DNA from: Candidatus Kryptoniota bacterium
GTDB taxonomy: Bacteria; Bacteroidota; Ignavibacteria; Kryptoniales; Kryptoniaceae
DNA: 33,443 bases
Assembly: GCA_938074445.1 (NCBI GenBank)
Contig: CALJEK010000022.1
Coordinates: 1 to 33,443 of the forward strand
Reading direction: 5' to 3'
This document shows, piece by piece, positions 1 to 7,579 of the stretch. The first letter of the stretch is position 1, and each line of letters starts with the position of its first letter. The notes beneath the pieces are model-generated. The model made no database searches, was not told the DNA's origin, and saw only the letters and a program-made list of their open reading frames with translations. The position numbers and the translations under genes were made by a program.

Positions 1-159
1 TGAACCAACATCAACCCATACCCCCAAGGAAACACTTTTAACATGAGGTATTGACTCAGACACAACCTTGACTCCATTAGCGAGAACGGTTTTATTGTAA
101 TTCGAAATTACTTTTTGAACCTTTTCTCTCTCAACCAAAACCAGTCTTGACTTTTTCAT
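1..159 (-). CDS. M16 family metallopeptidase, N-terminal fragment
   Basis: Only the first 53 codons lie in the window; the gene runs off the left edge on the minus strand. Translating back from the ATG at 159 gives a short polar leader and then TVLANGVKVVSESIPHVKSV followed by SLGVWVDVGS. This is the typical opening strand of M16 zinc proteases of the processing-protease/insulinase type, whose next segment usually carries HXXEH (outside the window). Members degrade or process peptides in the cytoplasm or periplasm. There is no signal peptide in the visible part, so a cytoplasmic location is more likely. A good promoter lies 46 bases upstream. Family assignment is by recognition of the N-terminal motif only; the catalytic site cannot be seen. 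Confidence 0.8.
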   Translation of the reverse strand, partial: MKKSRLVLVEREKVQKVISNYNKTVLANGVKVVSESIPHVKSVSLGVWVDVGS

Positions 160-204
160 TTCAAAGCTTGAATCTTTCGAAATTTATCTTTGCGATTTAC
201 TCAA

Positions 205-233
205 AATATACCAATACAATCTCAAATAATCAA
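205..233 (-). promoter_or_regulatory. Sigma-70-type promoter for the M16 peptidase gene
   Basis: On the minus strand, TTGATT (233-228), a 17-base spacer and TATATT (210-205) lie upstream of the ATG at 159. The predicted transcript would start near 198, leaving a leader of about 40 bases. The match and spacing are good, but it is a prediction in AT-rich DNA. Confidence 0.5.
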
Positions 234-304
234 GCAAAAGCCCCCTTTATTTCCATTTGCGATAAACTCACCCCCCATCAACATAAAAAATGTTAGTTAA
301 ACCC

Positions 305-1111
305 TCACTTCACCAAAACCATCTTCTTAACACTTGAAAACTTGCTCGTCGTCAAACTGTAAAAATACACACCACTTGGCAAATCAACCGCGTCAAACCT
401 TATCACCTTTCCAAAACCAGCGCTCATAAACCCATCATAAAGCGTCGTGATTTTTTCTCCAAGTGAGTTAAAAATTTCGACCTTAACATTTCCATTCTCG
501 GGCAAGTCAAAAACTATTTGTGTGGCAGGGTTAAATGGGTTTGGGTAATTCTGATAAACTGTAAATGTTTTTGGAATTTCATTTCCTTTATTTTCAACAA
601 ATGTTACAACATCGATTTTAAAATCTGGCGCAAAATTCCATGCATCACCTGAAGTTGAACCATTGGAATTAACCGAGTTACCAACTGCATAAATTGTAAT
701 CGGTCCTGGGGTATCTGGGGCTTTAAATTTAAATTCAAAAGTCACAGCCCCACTCACTGGTTCTTTTGGCGATGTATGAGTTAATTCGTCGCCAATCTTT
801 TGTAAATCCGACTCTACGGGAGATAGCGTTCCCGAGCTCGCTGCTATGTTCACCCCAGCTCTATCCAGCGGTCCACCGCTGATTGAAACTCTATAAGTAG
901 CCTCTTGCCCCGGGGATAATGAATTTGGTCCAGAAATAGAGACATTTACAGAGGGTGTCGGGGAATTTCCATGTCAAGTGCAACCATTCCCGTTTTTTCT
1001 TGTTTTTCCGGTTATCCCCGTTGAATAGGCGTAAAATAGAAAAGAGACTAAAACGATCAAATAGACTATTAAATTGGGTTTGAAAGATTTATTGTTTAAT
1101 GATTGACGCAT
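305..1111 (-). CDS. Secreted choice-of-anchor V-like protein with T9SS type A sorting domain and an in-frame TGA at a CXXCH motif
   Basis: From ATG at 1111 (an in-frame ATG at 1123 is also possible) the frame encodes a basic start, a membrane/signal segment at about residues 13-30, then GITGKTRKNGNGCT, a TGA codon at codon 46 (976-974), and HGNSPTPSVNV. The frame then stays open to a TGA stop at 305. Cys44-Thr-TGA-His47 reads as a c-type heme motif CXXCH with the second Cys replaced by TGA. After it come a beta-rich domain (SISGPNSLSPGQEATYRVSI) and, in the last 80 or so residues, a classic T9SS type A C-terminal domain opening with NYPNPFNPATQI. Proteins of this kind are exported by the Sec and T9SS systems and attached to the surface. 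The region on both sides of the TGA is clearly coding and has no frameshift, so the lesion, if it is one, is a single base. Options: selenocysteine, recent nonsense mutation, or sequence error. A gene caller would start it falsely at a GTG at 853. Confidence 0.75.
931..971 (-). promoter_or_regulatory. Stem-loop directly downstream of the in-frame TGA (possible SECIS-like element)
   Basis: Counting the U of UGA as 1, mRNA bases 6-12 pair with 40-46 (7 pairs, two of them G-U) and bases 18-21 pair with 33-36 (GACA/UGUC). This leaves an 11-base apical loop and an asymmetric internal loop. The position is what bacterial SECIS elements require, immediately 3' of the UGA with the loop starting about 20 bases away. 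The loop does not start with the G usually seen, and weak hairpins are common in such DNA. Function unproven. Confidence 0.3.
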
Positions 1112-1163
1112 AACAGCACCCATGCTTTGTTTTTAAAATTAATAACCAAATGCAGTTAGAAGT

Positions 1164-1189
1164 TAGTTCCATATCTTCAGATGGAACTA
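1164..1189. other. 9-bp perfect inverted repeat between nfi and the T9SS protein gene
   Basis: TAGTTCCAT (1164-1172) and ATGGAACTA (1181-1189) enclose an 8-base loop, just downstream of the nfi stop. No T-run follows the hairpin on the minus strand, so it is not a standard intrinsic terminator. It may protect the nfi 3' end or act as a weak terminator. Confidence 0.5.
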
Positions 1190-1195
1190 CCAAAA

Positions 1196-1921
1196 CTAAG
1201 AAAATAATCTGTCTTGTTCTGGTTTTGTTTTAGTTCCCGGTTCTATTTCACCTCGGCGGAGTGCGTTGACAAGCATATGGGCTTGGCGAGTTGGCTCCGG
1301 AATTCTATAACCGCGGATTGTGGACAAAATTATTTTTATTGAATTTTCAAGTGTAATTTTATGACCTATTGAGACAAAAACAGGTTGAACTTCGTCACGG
1401 GTTCTTAAAACAGCTCCAATTATTTCCCCCGAGTCATATAGATAAGAATAAGCTCCAGCCTTTGGAGAAGGTTCTTCATATCTTCCAACGAGCAGGCTTT
1501 TTGCGCATCCAATGGTTGGTTTATCAATTAACACCCCAAAATGTGAAGCGATACCAAATCTTCGTGGATGTGCGATGCCTTGACCATCGATGATTACAAC
1601 GTCGGGCTCAATTTTAATTTTTTCCCACGCTTTTATCAAAGCAGGGGATTCTCGAAATGACAAAAGTCCAGGTATGTATGGAAAATTTACCTCGGTTATC
1701 AAAAGGGACCTTTCAACTTCTTCAAGTTCTGGAAATTTTAAAATGACAATCCCAGCATAGACCACATTTGAACCTTTATCAAATGATATATCCGCCCCAG
1801 CAATGTAGCGGATTTTCCCCTCCAGAGGCTCAATCCTTACGAGATTTCTAAGTTCATTTTGTATCTTTACGGCTTCTTCTGGGGTCACATCCCAGCGGTG
1901 TAAAATTCTGTAATTTGGCAT
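1196..1921 (-). CDS. nfi: Endonuclease V (deoxyinosine 3'-endonuclease)
   Basis: Cuts DNA at the second phosphodiester bond 3' to deoxyinosine and so starts repair of deaminated adenine; it acts in the cytoplasm with Mg2+. The 241-residue product is a little longer than the usual 220-230. Family residues are visible with constant spacing to the Thermotoga enzyme: Asp44 in AGADISF, Tyr82 in PYIPGLLSFRE, Glu91, Asp112 in IDGQGIAHPR with His118, Lys141, and His215 in TRQAH. The start is the ATG at 1921; no clear ribosome site precedes it. The last 15 or so residues (Lys/Gln/Asp-rich) are an unconserved tail. The gene is divergent from the M28 lipoprotein gene and faces the T9SS gene across a hairpin. 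Inosine repair would be useful in an organism living at high temperature, where deamination is faster (inference). Confidence 0.95.
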   Translation of the reverse strand: MPNYRILHRWDVTPEEAVKIQNELRNLVRIEPLEGKIRYIAGADISFDKGSNVVYAGIVILKFPELEEVERSLLITEVNFPYIPGLLSFRESPALIKAWEKIKIEPDVVIIDGQGIAHPRRFGIASHFGVLIDKPTIGCAKSLLVGRYEEPSPKAGAYSYLYDSGEIIGAVLRTRDEVQPVFVSIGHKITLENSIKIILSTIRGYRIPEPTRQAHMLVNALRRGEIEPGTKTKPEQDRLFS

Positions 1922-1940
1922 TTGGGAGTTGATTTCTTAA

Positions 1941-1976
1941 TTTAAGATTGCATTCTTAATTAAAAACAATCTTAAA
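1941..1976. promoter_or_regulatory. 10-bp inverted repeat in the divergent nfi / M28 intergenic region
   Basis: TTTAAGATTG (1941-1950) and CAATCTTAAA (1967-1976) are perfect inverted arms with a 16-base spacer, filling most of the 56-base gap and ending one base before the ATG at 1978. Inside it, TTCTTAATT is also repeated directly (1934-1942 and 1953-1961). It could be a shared operator or a hairpin hiding the translation start. AT richness makes chance a real alternative. Confidence 0.45.
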
Positions 1977-1977
1977 G

Positions 1978-2928
1978 ATGCACAGGATTCTACCTTTTAT
2001 TTTGCTAATTTTTATCTTAAGTTGCAACTCTGGAAAAAGACCTGAACAAGCAGATGTTAAACCCAAAACCCCTGTAATTGTTCCAGATTTTGATGAAAAT
2101 TTGGCTTTTGAATATTTAACTAAACAAGTTTCTTTTGGACCACGCGTCCCAAATTCAAAGGCACATGAAGAATGCAGAAATTTTCTCATCTCAGAAATTT
2201 CAAAGTATGCGGATGCGGTAAATGTGCAGGATTTTATACATTCGTATTTGGGGAAAAATTTTAAACTTTCAAATATAATTGCTTCGTTTAATTTAAAATC
2301 GGGTTTTAGAATCTTGTTATGCGCTCATTGGGATTCAAGACCGTATGCGGACGAAGAAAAAGAAACTTCCAAGAGAATTCAACCTGTTCCGGGAGCTAAT
2401 GATGGAGCAAGTGGTGTTGCTGTATTGCTTGAGGTTGCCCGAATTTTGAAAGATAATCCACCACCAATTGGGGTGGATATCGTTTTCTTTGACGGTGAAG
2501 ATTTGGGGATTGCTGGAGATCTTGACAATTTTTGCGTAGGTTCAAAATATTTCGCAAAGAATAAACCATTAAATTATTTGCCACAATTTGGAATTCTGCT
2601 TGATATGGTGGGGGATAAGGATTTAGAAATTTTTAAAGAAAGAAATTCGGTAAAATATGCACCCGACCTCGTTGATTATGTTTGGGGCATCGCTCGGGAA
2701 CTTGGGATTTCAGAATTTAGAAACGAAGTAAAATATGATGTTTATGATGACCATATCCCACTTAATGAAGCTGGGATAAGAACGATTGATATAATTGACT
2801 TTGATTATCCATATTGGCATACAACTGAAGATACGCCTGATAAATGTTCGCCACAGTCGCTTAAGAAAGTTGGAAGTGTCGTTTTGAACTTAATTTACAG
2901 GTATAAATCAAATGTCGCCGAAAGATAG
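1978..2928 (+). CDS. M28-fold lipoprotein, probable glutaminyl-peptide cyclotransferase
   Basis: A lipoprotein signal peptide (hydrophobic residues 5-15, lipobox LILSC, Cys16) is followed by an M28/glutaminyl cyclase domain from about residue 40 to the end. Metal and active-site residues are in the family order: His117 in CAHWDSRP, Asp142 in GANDGASG, Glu173/Glu174 in FFDGEDLG, Asp209 in LLDMVG, and His281 in YWHTTEDTPDK. The pattern VSFGPRVPNSKAHE plus DSRP, FFDGED and LLDMVG matches bacterial glutaminyl cyclases, which turn an N-terminal Gln into pyroglutamate, better than aminopeptidases of the same fold. It would be anchored in the periplasm or outer membrane. Predicted exported proteins elsewhere in this window start with Gln after signal cleavage, which supports the role. 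No strong ribosome site is seen before the ATG. It is followed after 30 bases by the mutase gene. An aminopeptidase activity remains possible. Confidence 0.85.
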   Translation: MHRILPFILLIFILSCNSGKRPEQADVKPKTPVIVPDFDENLAFEYLTKQVSFGPRVPNSKAHEECRNFLISEISKYADAVNVQDFIHSYLGKNFKLSNIIASFNLKSGFRILLCAHWDSRPYADEEKETSKRIQPVPGANDGASGVAVLLEVARILKDNPPPIGVDIVFFDGEDLGIAGDLDNFCVGSKYFAKNKPLNYLPQFGILLDMVGDKDLEIFKERNSVKYAPDLVDYVWGIARELGISEFRNEVKYDVYDDHIPLNEAGIRTIDIIDFDYPYWHTTEDTPDKCSPQSLKKVGSVVLNLIYRYKSNVAER

Positions 2929-2958
2929 AGAAACTTTAACAAAGGTGAAAAGGGGATT

Positions 2959-4602
2959 ATGTCAGTGAATTTAAAAGAAATGAAGAAGGAATGGGAGAAC
3001 AAATTTATTAACTTGGGTAAGTTTAAAGAAAGGAAGGAAACATTTAAGACTGATTCAGGAATTGAGATAGAAAGAATTTATCTCCCTGACGAAAATTTTG
3101 ATTACGTTGCGAAACTTGGATTTCCCGGCGAATATCCTTACACACGTGGGGTTTATCCGACGATGTATAGGGGAAGAATATGGACTATGAGGCAATACGC
3201 AGGTTTTGGAACCGCCGAGGAGACAAACAAAAGATTTAAATATCTTCTTGAACATGGGCAAACTGGGCTTTCTGTTGCCTTTGATCTGCCGACGCAGATG
3301 GGATACGATTCAGATCACCCGATGGCGGAGGGAGAGGTTGGACGAGTTGGAGTTGCAATAGACTCGCTTCAGGATATGGAGATTTTATTTGATGGGATAA
3401 ACCTTGAAAAGATAACCACCTCTATGACTATAAATGCAACTGCTGCGATTTTGCTGGCGATGTATGTTGCGGTTGCGAAAAAGCAAGGTGCAGATTTGAG
3501 AAAAATTTCTGGGACAATTCAGAATGATATTTTAAAAGAATATATCGCAAGGGGGACATACATTTATCCGCCTGAACAATCTATGAAATTGATCGTCGAT
3601 GTTTTCCAGTGGTGTAACGAGAACTTGCCGAGGTGGAATGTTATATCAATCAGTGGTTATCATATTCGAGAGGCGGGTGCAAATGCGGTCCAGGAGCTTG
3701 CTTTTACATTTGCCAATGCGATTGAATATGTTAGATCCGCTATAAAAGCAGGGCTTGATGTAAATAAATTTGGCGAACAACTTTCGTTCTTTTTCAATGC
3801 TCATAATAATTTTTTTGAAGAAATTGCGAAGTTCAGAGCAGCTCGGAGAATTTGGGCTAAAATTATGCGTGAGAAATTTGGCGTGACAAATGAAGAAGCG
3901 ATGAAACTCAGATTTCATGTGCAAACTGGTGGATCAACTTTGACCGCACAACAAATTGAAAATAATATTGTTCGTGTGACAATCCAAGCCCTTGCTGCTG
4001 TTCTCGGAGGTTGTCAATCTTTACATACGAACGCAAAAGATGAAGCTCTCGCTCTCCCGACCGAAGAATCGGCAAGACTTGCTTTAAGAACTCAACAAAT
4101 AATTGCATACGAAAGCGGTGTAACTGATACAATTGACCCTTTGGCTGGAAGCTACTTCATTGAGCATTTGACGGATGAAATCGAAAAAAGGGTTTGGGAA
4201 TATATTGATAGAATTGAATCGATGGGCGGGGCTATAAAAGCAATTGAGCTGGGATATGTTCAAAACGAGATAGCAAAAAGCGCATACGAGTATCAAATGC
4301 AAATTGAACGAAAAGAAAAGATAATCGTCGGAGTGAATGAGTTTAAAACGGAGGAAAAACAGAAGATAGAAATTTTTAAACTAAATGAGTCCGCCATTAG
4401 AAATCAAATTGAAAGATTGAAGAAACTAAAAAAGGAAAGAGATAACGATAAAGTTATGACAGCGCTTAAAAAATTACGCGAGAGCGCATTGCTTGGGGAA
4501 AATCTAATCCCGCCGATCATAGAGTGTGTTGAGGCTTACGCTACGGTTGGAGAAATTTCAGATACTTTAAGAGAAATTTGGGGAGAGTATAGAGAAAGAT
4601 GA
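2959..4602 (+). CDS. Methylmalonyl-CoA mutase large chain (catalytic barrel only)
   Basis: Adenosylcobalamin-dependent mutase barrel that interconverts (R)-methylmalonyl-CoA and succinyl-CoA. The 547 residues cover the substrate-binding barrel but contain no DXHXXG cobalamin domain, as in archaeal and many bacterial two-part enzymes where a small separate chain of about 130 residues binds B12. That chain is not in the window. Residues that set specificity fit methylmalonyl-CoA mutase rather than isobutyryl-CoA mutase: Tyr80 in RQYAGF, Arg198 in [12 protein letters not shown], and Tyr234-His235 in ISISGYH, each nine positions below its Propionibacterium counterpart. Other hallmarks are [20 protein letters not shown] and [18 protein letters not shown] good ribosome site (AAGGGG) precedes the ATG. 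The 3' end overlaps rlmB by four bases (ATGA), suggesting coupled translation. It would act in propionate metabolism with the biotin carboxylase nearby. Confidence 0.93.
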   Translation: MSVNLKEMKKEWENKFINLGKFKERKETFKTDSGIEIERIYLPDENFDYVAKLGFPGEYPYTRGVYPTMYRGRIWTMRQYAGFGTAEETNKRFKYLLEHGQTGLSVAFDLPTQMGYDSDHPMAEGEVGRVGVAIDSLQDMEILFDGINLEKITTSMTINATAAILLAMYVAVAKKQGADLRKISGTIQNDILKEYIARGTYIYPPEQSMKLIVDVFQWCNENLPRWNVISISGYHIREAGANAVQELAFTFANAIEYVRSAIKAGLDVNKFGEQLSFFFNAHNNFFEEIAKFRAARRIWAKIMREKFGVTNEEAMKLRFHVQTGGSTLTAQQIENNIVRVTIQALAAVLGGCQSLHTNAKDEALALPTEESARLALRTQQIIAYESGVTDTIDPLAGSYFIEHLTDEIEKRVWEYIDRIESMGGAIKAIELGYVQNEIAKSAYEYQMQIERKEKIIVGVNEFKTEEKQKIEIFKLNESAIRNQIERLKKLKKERDNDKVMTALKKLRESALLGENLIPPIIECVEAYATVGEISDTLREIWGEYRER

Positions 4603-5402
4603 AAATAAGCAAACATAAATTTTCGCAGCTTCAACTTTTAAAAAACAAAAAATACAGATATAGAACAGGACTTTTCATCTTGGAGGGTGAAAGGCTCATA
4701 AAAGATGCGGTTAAATTTGGGGCTGAAATACTGTATGTGGCACATTCGGAAAGATTTTTAAAGGGTCAACAATCTCAGGAGTTTCTAAACCATTTGAAAA
4801 ATAGGAAAATTGAAATTTACGAGATAGGGGAAAGCGAACTTGAAAGGGTTTCTGAAGTTGAAACATCCCAAGGAATTATAGCTGTTGCGAAAATGTTTGA
4901 ATATAGTTGGGAGGACGTTATAAAAAATGTTAAACAAAAGAAATACGCAACCGTTGTTGCGCTTGATGAAATTTCAGACCCTGGAAACCTCGGGGCTATC
5001 TTTAGGGTCTGCGATTGGTTCAAATCTGATCTTATTCTTATCTCGGATATGAGCGTTGATGTTTTTAACCCCAAAACGCTTCGCGCCACAATGGGTTCGG
5101 TCTTTAATGTCCCATTCCTGCAAAATGTCGATCTTAAAAATTATCTTGTCGAATTAAAAAATTTAGGATTTAAAATTTTCTCGACATCCCCCTCTGGTAA
5201 AGTTGATTTTCACGATTTGAAAGATGAGGATAAAGTTGTGTTTGTCTTTGGCAGTGAAGCACACGGGATTAGGAATGAGTTTTTAAAGATTTCAGACGCA
5301 GTGATTAAGATAAGAAAATTTGGGAAAGCTGAATCGCTAAATGTCGCTGTTTCAACAGGGATAATTCTATCCGAAAGAGCTTATTCTATTTTCGAGCGAT
5401 GA
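4599..5402 (+). CDS. SpoU/TrmH-family RNA 2'-O-methyltransferase (RlmB-like)
   Basis: SPOUT-class enzyme that puts a methyl group on a ribose 2'-OH of rRNA or tRNA using SAM, working as a knotted dimer in the cytoplasm. The N-terminal 90 or so residues are the substrate-binding domain with the usual [13 protein letters not shown]. The three SpoU motifs follow: [20 protein letters not shown] (motif 1), [13 protein letters not shown] (motif 2) and [14 protein letters not shown] (motif 3). Length (267) is normal. It starts inside the stop of the mutase gene, and its last 17 bases overlap the tail of the convergent methyltransferase gene on the other strand. The exact target nucleotide (for example 23S G2251) cannot be deduced from sequence. 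Confidence 0.9.
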   Translation: MKISKHKFSQLQLLKNKKYRYRTGLFILEGERLIKDAVKFGAEILYVAHSERFLKGQQSQEFLNHLKNRKIEIYEIGESELERVSEVETSQGIIAVAKMFEYSWEDVIKNVKQKKYATVVALDEISDPGNLGAIFRVCDWFKSDLILISDMSVDVFNPKTLRATMGSVFNVPFLQNVDLKNYLVELKNLGFKIFSTSPSGKVDFHDLKDEDKVVFVFGSEAHGIRNEFLKISDAVIKIRKFGKAESLNVAVSTGIILSERAYSIFER

Positions 5403-6045
5403 TGAAAATTCCGGGATAAATAAATTGGTTCTCTGGAATTAAATTGATGATATTAAAGCCTGTTTCAGTTAAAATTTTGGCGAACTCATCCGGGGTGATA
5501 TAATTGAGTTCCGACTTTACATCCCTTCCGTAAACTTTTAACTTTAATTTCAACCTTTCTTCAAAATATGTGTATTTGAACCTGAGTGAGTTTGATTTCA
5601 GAGTGTCCTTTATGAAGACAATTCCATCGGTTGCGAGTGATGTGTAGATTTTCTCGAGCAATTCAATTTTTTCCTTACGATTTAGGAAAATAAGGACATC
5701 AATAAGAAGGACAAGTTTTAAATTATCAAATTTGAAATCATCCAATCTATCCACGAATTCAACTCCAGTTTTAGCCGAGGTTTTTTTCGCTTCGTTTATC
5801 CTCTGTTTTGAGATATCAAAGCCAATCACTTTTAATTTTTCGTTCTTCGTCTTAATATAATTTGCAAAAATTCCGTAACCGCAACCGTAGTCAAGGACAG
5901 TGCCCGAGTTTGGTATGTAGGGATCAAGATGTTTTTTTATCGGCTGGAAATTAAAAATTATTCGCGCGTAAATTTTGGGTTTTTCTGAAGGTTTGGCATT
6001 TTTGTAGAGTTTAAATAAAGCAAGTTGTTCATCTGAAATTTTCAT
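5386..6045 (-). CDS. Class I SAM-dependent methyltransferase
   Basis: Rossmann-fold methyltransferase of 219 residues. Motif I is VLDYGCGYG (about 50-58), the acidic end of strand 2 is GFDIS, and the later LIDVLIFLNRKEKIELLEKI matches the motif around strand 4. The C-terminal part (ELNYITPDEFAKILTETGF) resembles small-molecule or lipid methyltransferases of the Methyltransf_11/23 kind. The substrate is not identifiable. The ATG at 6045 lies inside the end of accC (17-base same-strand overlap), so the two are probably co-translated. Its 3' end overlaps rlmB on the opposite strand by 17 bases. Confidence 0.85.
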   Translation of the reverse strand: MKISDEQLALFKLYKNAKPSEKPKIYARIIFNFQPIKKHLDPYIPNSGTVLDYGCGYGIFANYIKTKNEKLKVIGFDISKQRINEAKKTSAKTGVEFVDRLDDFKFDNLKLVLLIDVLIFLNRKEKIELLEKIYTSLATDGIVFIKDTLKSNSLRFKYTYFEERLKLKLKVYGRDVKSELNYITPDEFAKILTETGFNIINLIPENQFIYPGIFIIARK

Positions 6046-7552
6046 ATCGTTTGGATTTCCATCTGTTTACAGTTTTTCTTGAATTTAAAGTTTTCGTCGA
6101 ACTTTGCGTTATTTGATCTTTTTTATCCAAGCTCAGTATCCCAGAAGCGATGGCAGCAACAATTTGTAAAGATGGGGTATTGTCTGTTGTTATTTCGGAT
6201 AAGTTCTTCAGATAAGATGGCTTGAAGTGATTTTTAATAAAATGGGTATCATACTTTCCCATTCGGAAAAGTTCATTTCCCATAACCCATAGACAAAATG
6301 GAATTGTGGTTCTTACGCCATTTATTTTATACTCGCTTAATGCTGCTTTCATCCTGTCAATCGCCTCAATTCTATTTCTTCCCCAAGTGATTATCTTTGA
6401 AATCATCGGGTCATAGTGGATGGTTATTTCATTTCCGGGCTCAATTCCAGCGTCGACCCTTACCCATGGACCGCTTGGTTGTTTAATCTCTGTGATTTTC
6501 CCAGTTGATGGGAGAAAGTCATTAAACGGGTCTTCGGCGTATATTCTGCATTCGATCGCATGACCATTTGGTTTTATATCTTTCTGTGAGAAGTTTAACT
6601 TATTGCCAAATGCAATTTTTATTTGTTCAGCTACGATGTCAATTCCTGTTACCATCTCAGTGACTGGATGTTCAACTTGGAGCCGTGTGTTCATTTCAAG
6701 AAAATAGAAGTTACGGTTTTTATCAACTATAAACTCAACTGTTCCCGCGTTTTCATAATTAACTGCTTTTGCAATTTTGATGGCTGACTCAAAAAGTTTT
6801 TCTCTTAATTCCGTTGTCACAATTGGGGAAGGTGTTTCTTCTATGACCTTTTGATGTCTCCTTTGAATTGAACATTCCCTTTCACCAAGTGCGACGATAT
6901 TTCCAAATTTATCAGCAAGGATTTGAACTTCTATATGGTGAGGTTCCTCAACATATTTTTCAATGTAAACTCTATCATCACCGAAGGCAAACATCGCTTC
7001 ATTTTTTGCTCCTCTTATTGCGGATTCAAGCTCTTTTTCTTCGTACACAATCCTCATTCCTTTGCCACCTCCACCAGCTGCTGCCTTAATCAAAATTGGG
7101 AAGCCAATTTCTTTTGCTATTTCAATTGCTTCATCTACATCTGTTATCGGTTTTTCTGAACCCGGAACTATTGGGACTCCGACTTTCTTTGCAATTTCTC
7201 TGGCTTCAAGCTTATCGCCCATCTTTTTAATAGCCTCTGGGGATGGTCCAATGAAGATTATATCATTGTCTCTTACAAGTTTCGCAAATTCTTCATTTTC
7301 GGAGAGGAAACCATATCCGGGGTGAATGGCGTCAGCCTTTAAATCCTTTGCCACCTTTATTATCTTTTCCATGTTAAGATATGTCTCGGCTGGATTTGCC
7401 TCACCAATGCACTCGGCATAATCAGCTATAGCAACGAAAGGTTTATCTTTATCAACTTCCGAATAAACAGCTATAGTTTCAAATCCAAGCATCTTACAGG
7501 TTCGCATAATTCTTACGGCTATCTCCCCGCGATTTGCTATGAGAATTTTCAT
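6029..7552 (-). CDS. accC: Biotin carboxylase subunit of acetyl-/propionyl-CoA carboxylase
   Basis: Carboxylates biotin on its carrier protein using ATP and bicarbonate. The product opens with MKILIANRGEIAVRIMR. The glycine-rich ATP-grasp loop AAAGGGGKGM is at 157-166, HHIEVQ at 205-210, the catalytic region FLEMNTRLQVEHPVTE at 284-299, and RIYAEDP at 337-342. At 507 residues it is about 55 longer than the single-function E. coli AccC; the extra C-terminal part has no biotin attachment motif (AMKM). Extended subunits like this often belong to propionyl-CoA carboxylases, which would fit the methylmalonyl-CoA mutase 1.5 kb away (inference). No carboxyltransferase or biotin carrier gene is in the window. 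The 3' end overlaps the methyltransferase start by 17 bases. Confidence 0.93.
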   Translation of the reverse strand: MKILIANRGEIAVRIMRTCKMLGFETIAVYSEVDKDKPFVAIADYAECIGEANPAETYLNMEKIIKVAKDLKADAIHPGYGFLSENEEFAKLVRDNDIIFIGPSPEAIKKMGDKLEAREIAKKVGVPIVPGSEKPITDVDEAIEIAKEIGFPILIKAAAGGGGKGMRIVYEEKELESAIRGAKNEAMFAFGDDRVYIEKYVEEPHHIEVQILADKFGNIVALGERECSIQRRHQKVIEETPSPIVTTELREKLFESAIKIAKAVNYENAGTVEFIVDKNRNFYFLEMNTRLQVEHPVTEMVTGIDIVAEQIKIAFGNKLNFSQKDIKPNGHAIECRIYAEDPFNDFLPSTGKITEIKQPSGPWVRVDAGIEPGNEITIHYDPMISKIITWGRNRIEAIDRMKAALSEYKINGVRTTIPFCLWVMGNELFRMGKYDTHFIKNHFKPSYLKNLSEITTDNTPSLQIVAAIASGILSLDKKDQITQSSTKTLNSRKTVNRWKSKRYENFR

Positions 7553-7579
7553 CTTCGAGTTTTAATTTTGTTTGATTAC

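Noticed and set aside
281-295. Short AACAT/ATGTT inverted repeat after the T9SS gene as a terminator
   Set aside because: Only 5 A/T-rich pairs and no proper T-run after it on the minus strand.
305-853. Reading the T9SS protein as a 182-residue gene starting at a GTG at 853
   Set aside because: The frame is open and clearly coding upstream to the TGA at 974-976, and beyond it to a signal peptide; nothing marks 853 as a start.
1369-1593. Plus-strand 74-residue ORF
   Set aside because: Lies fully inside nfi on the other strand and has no recognisable features.
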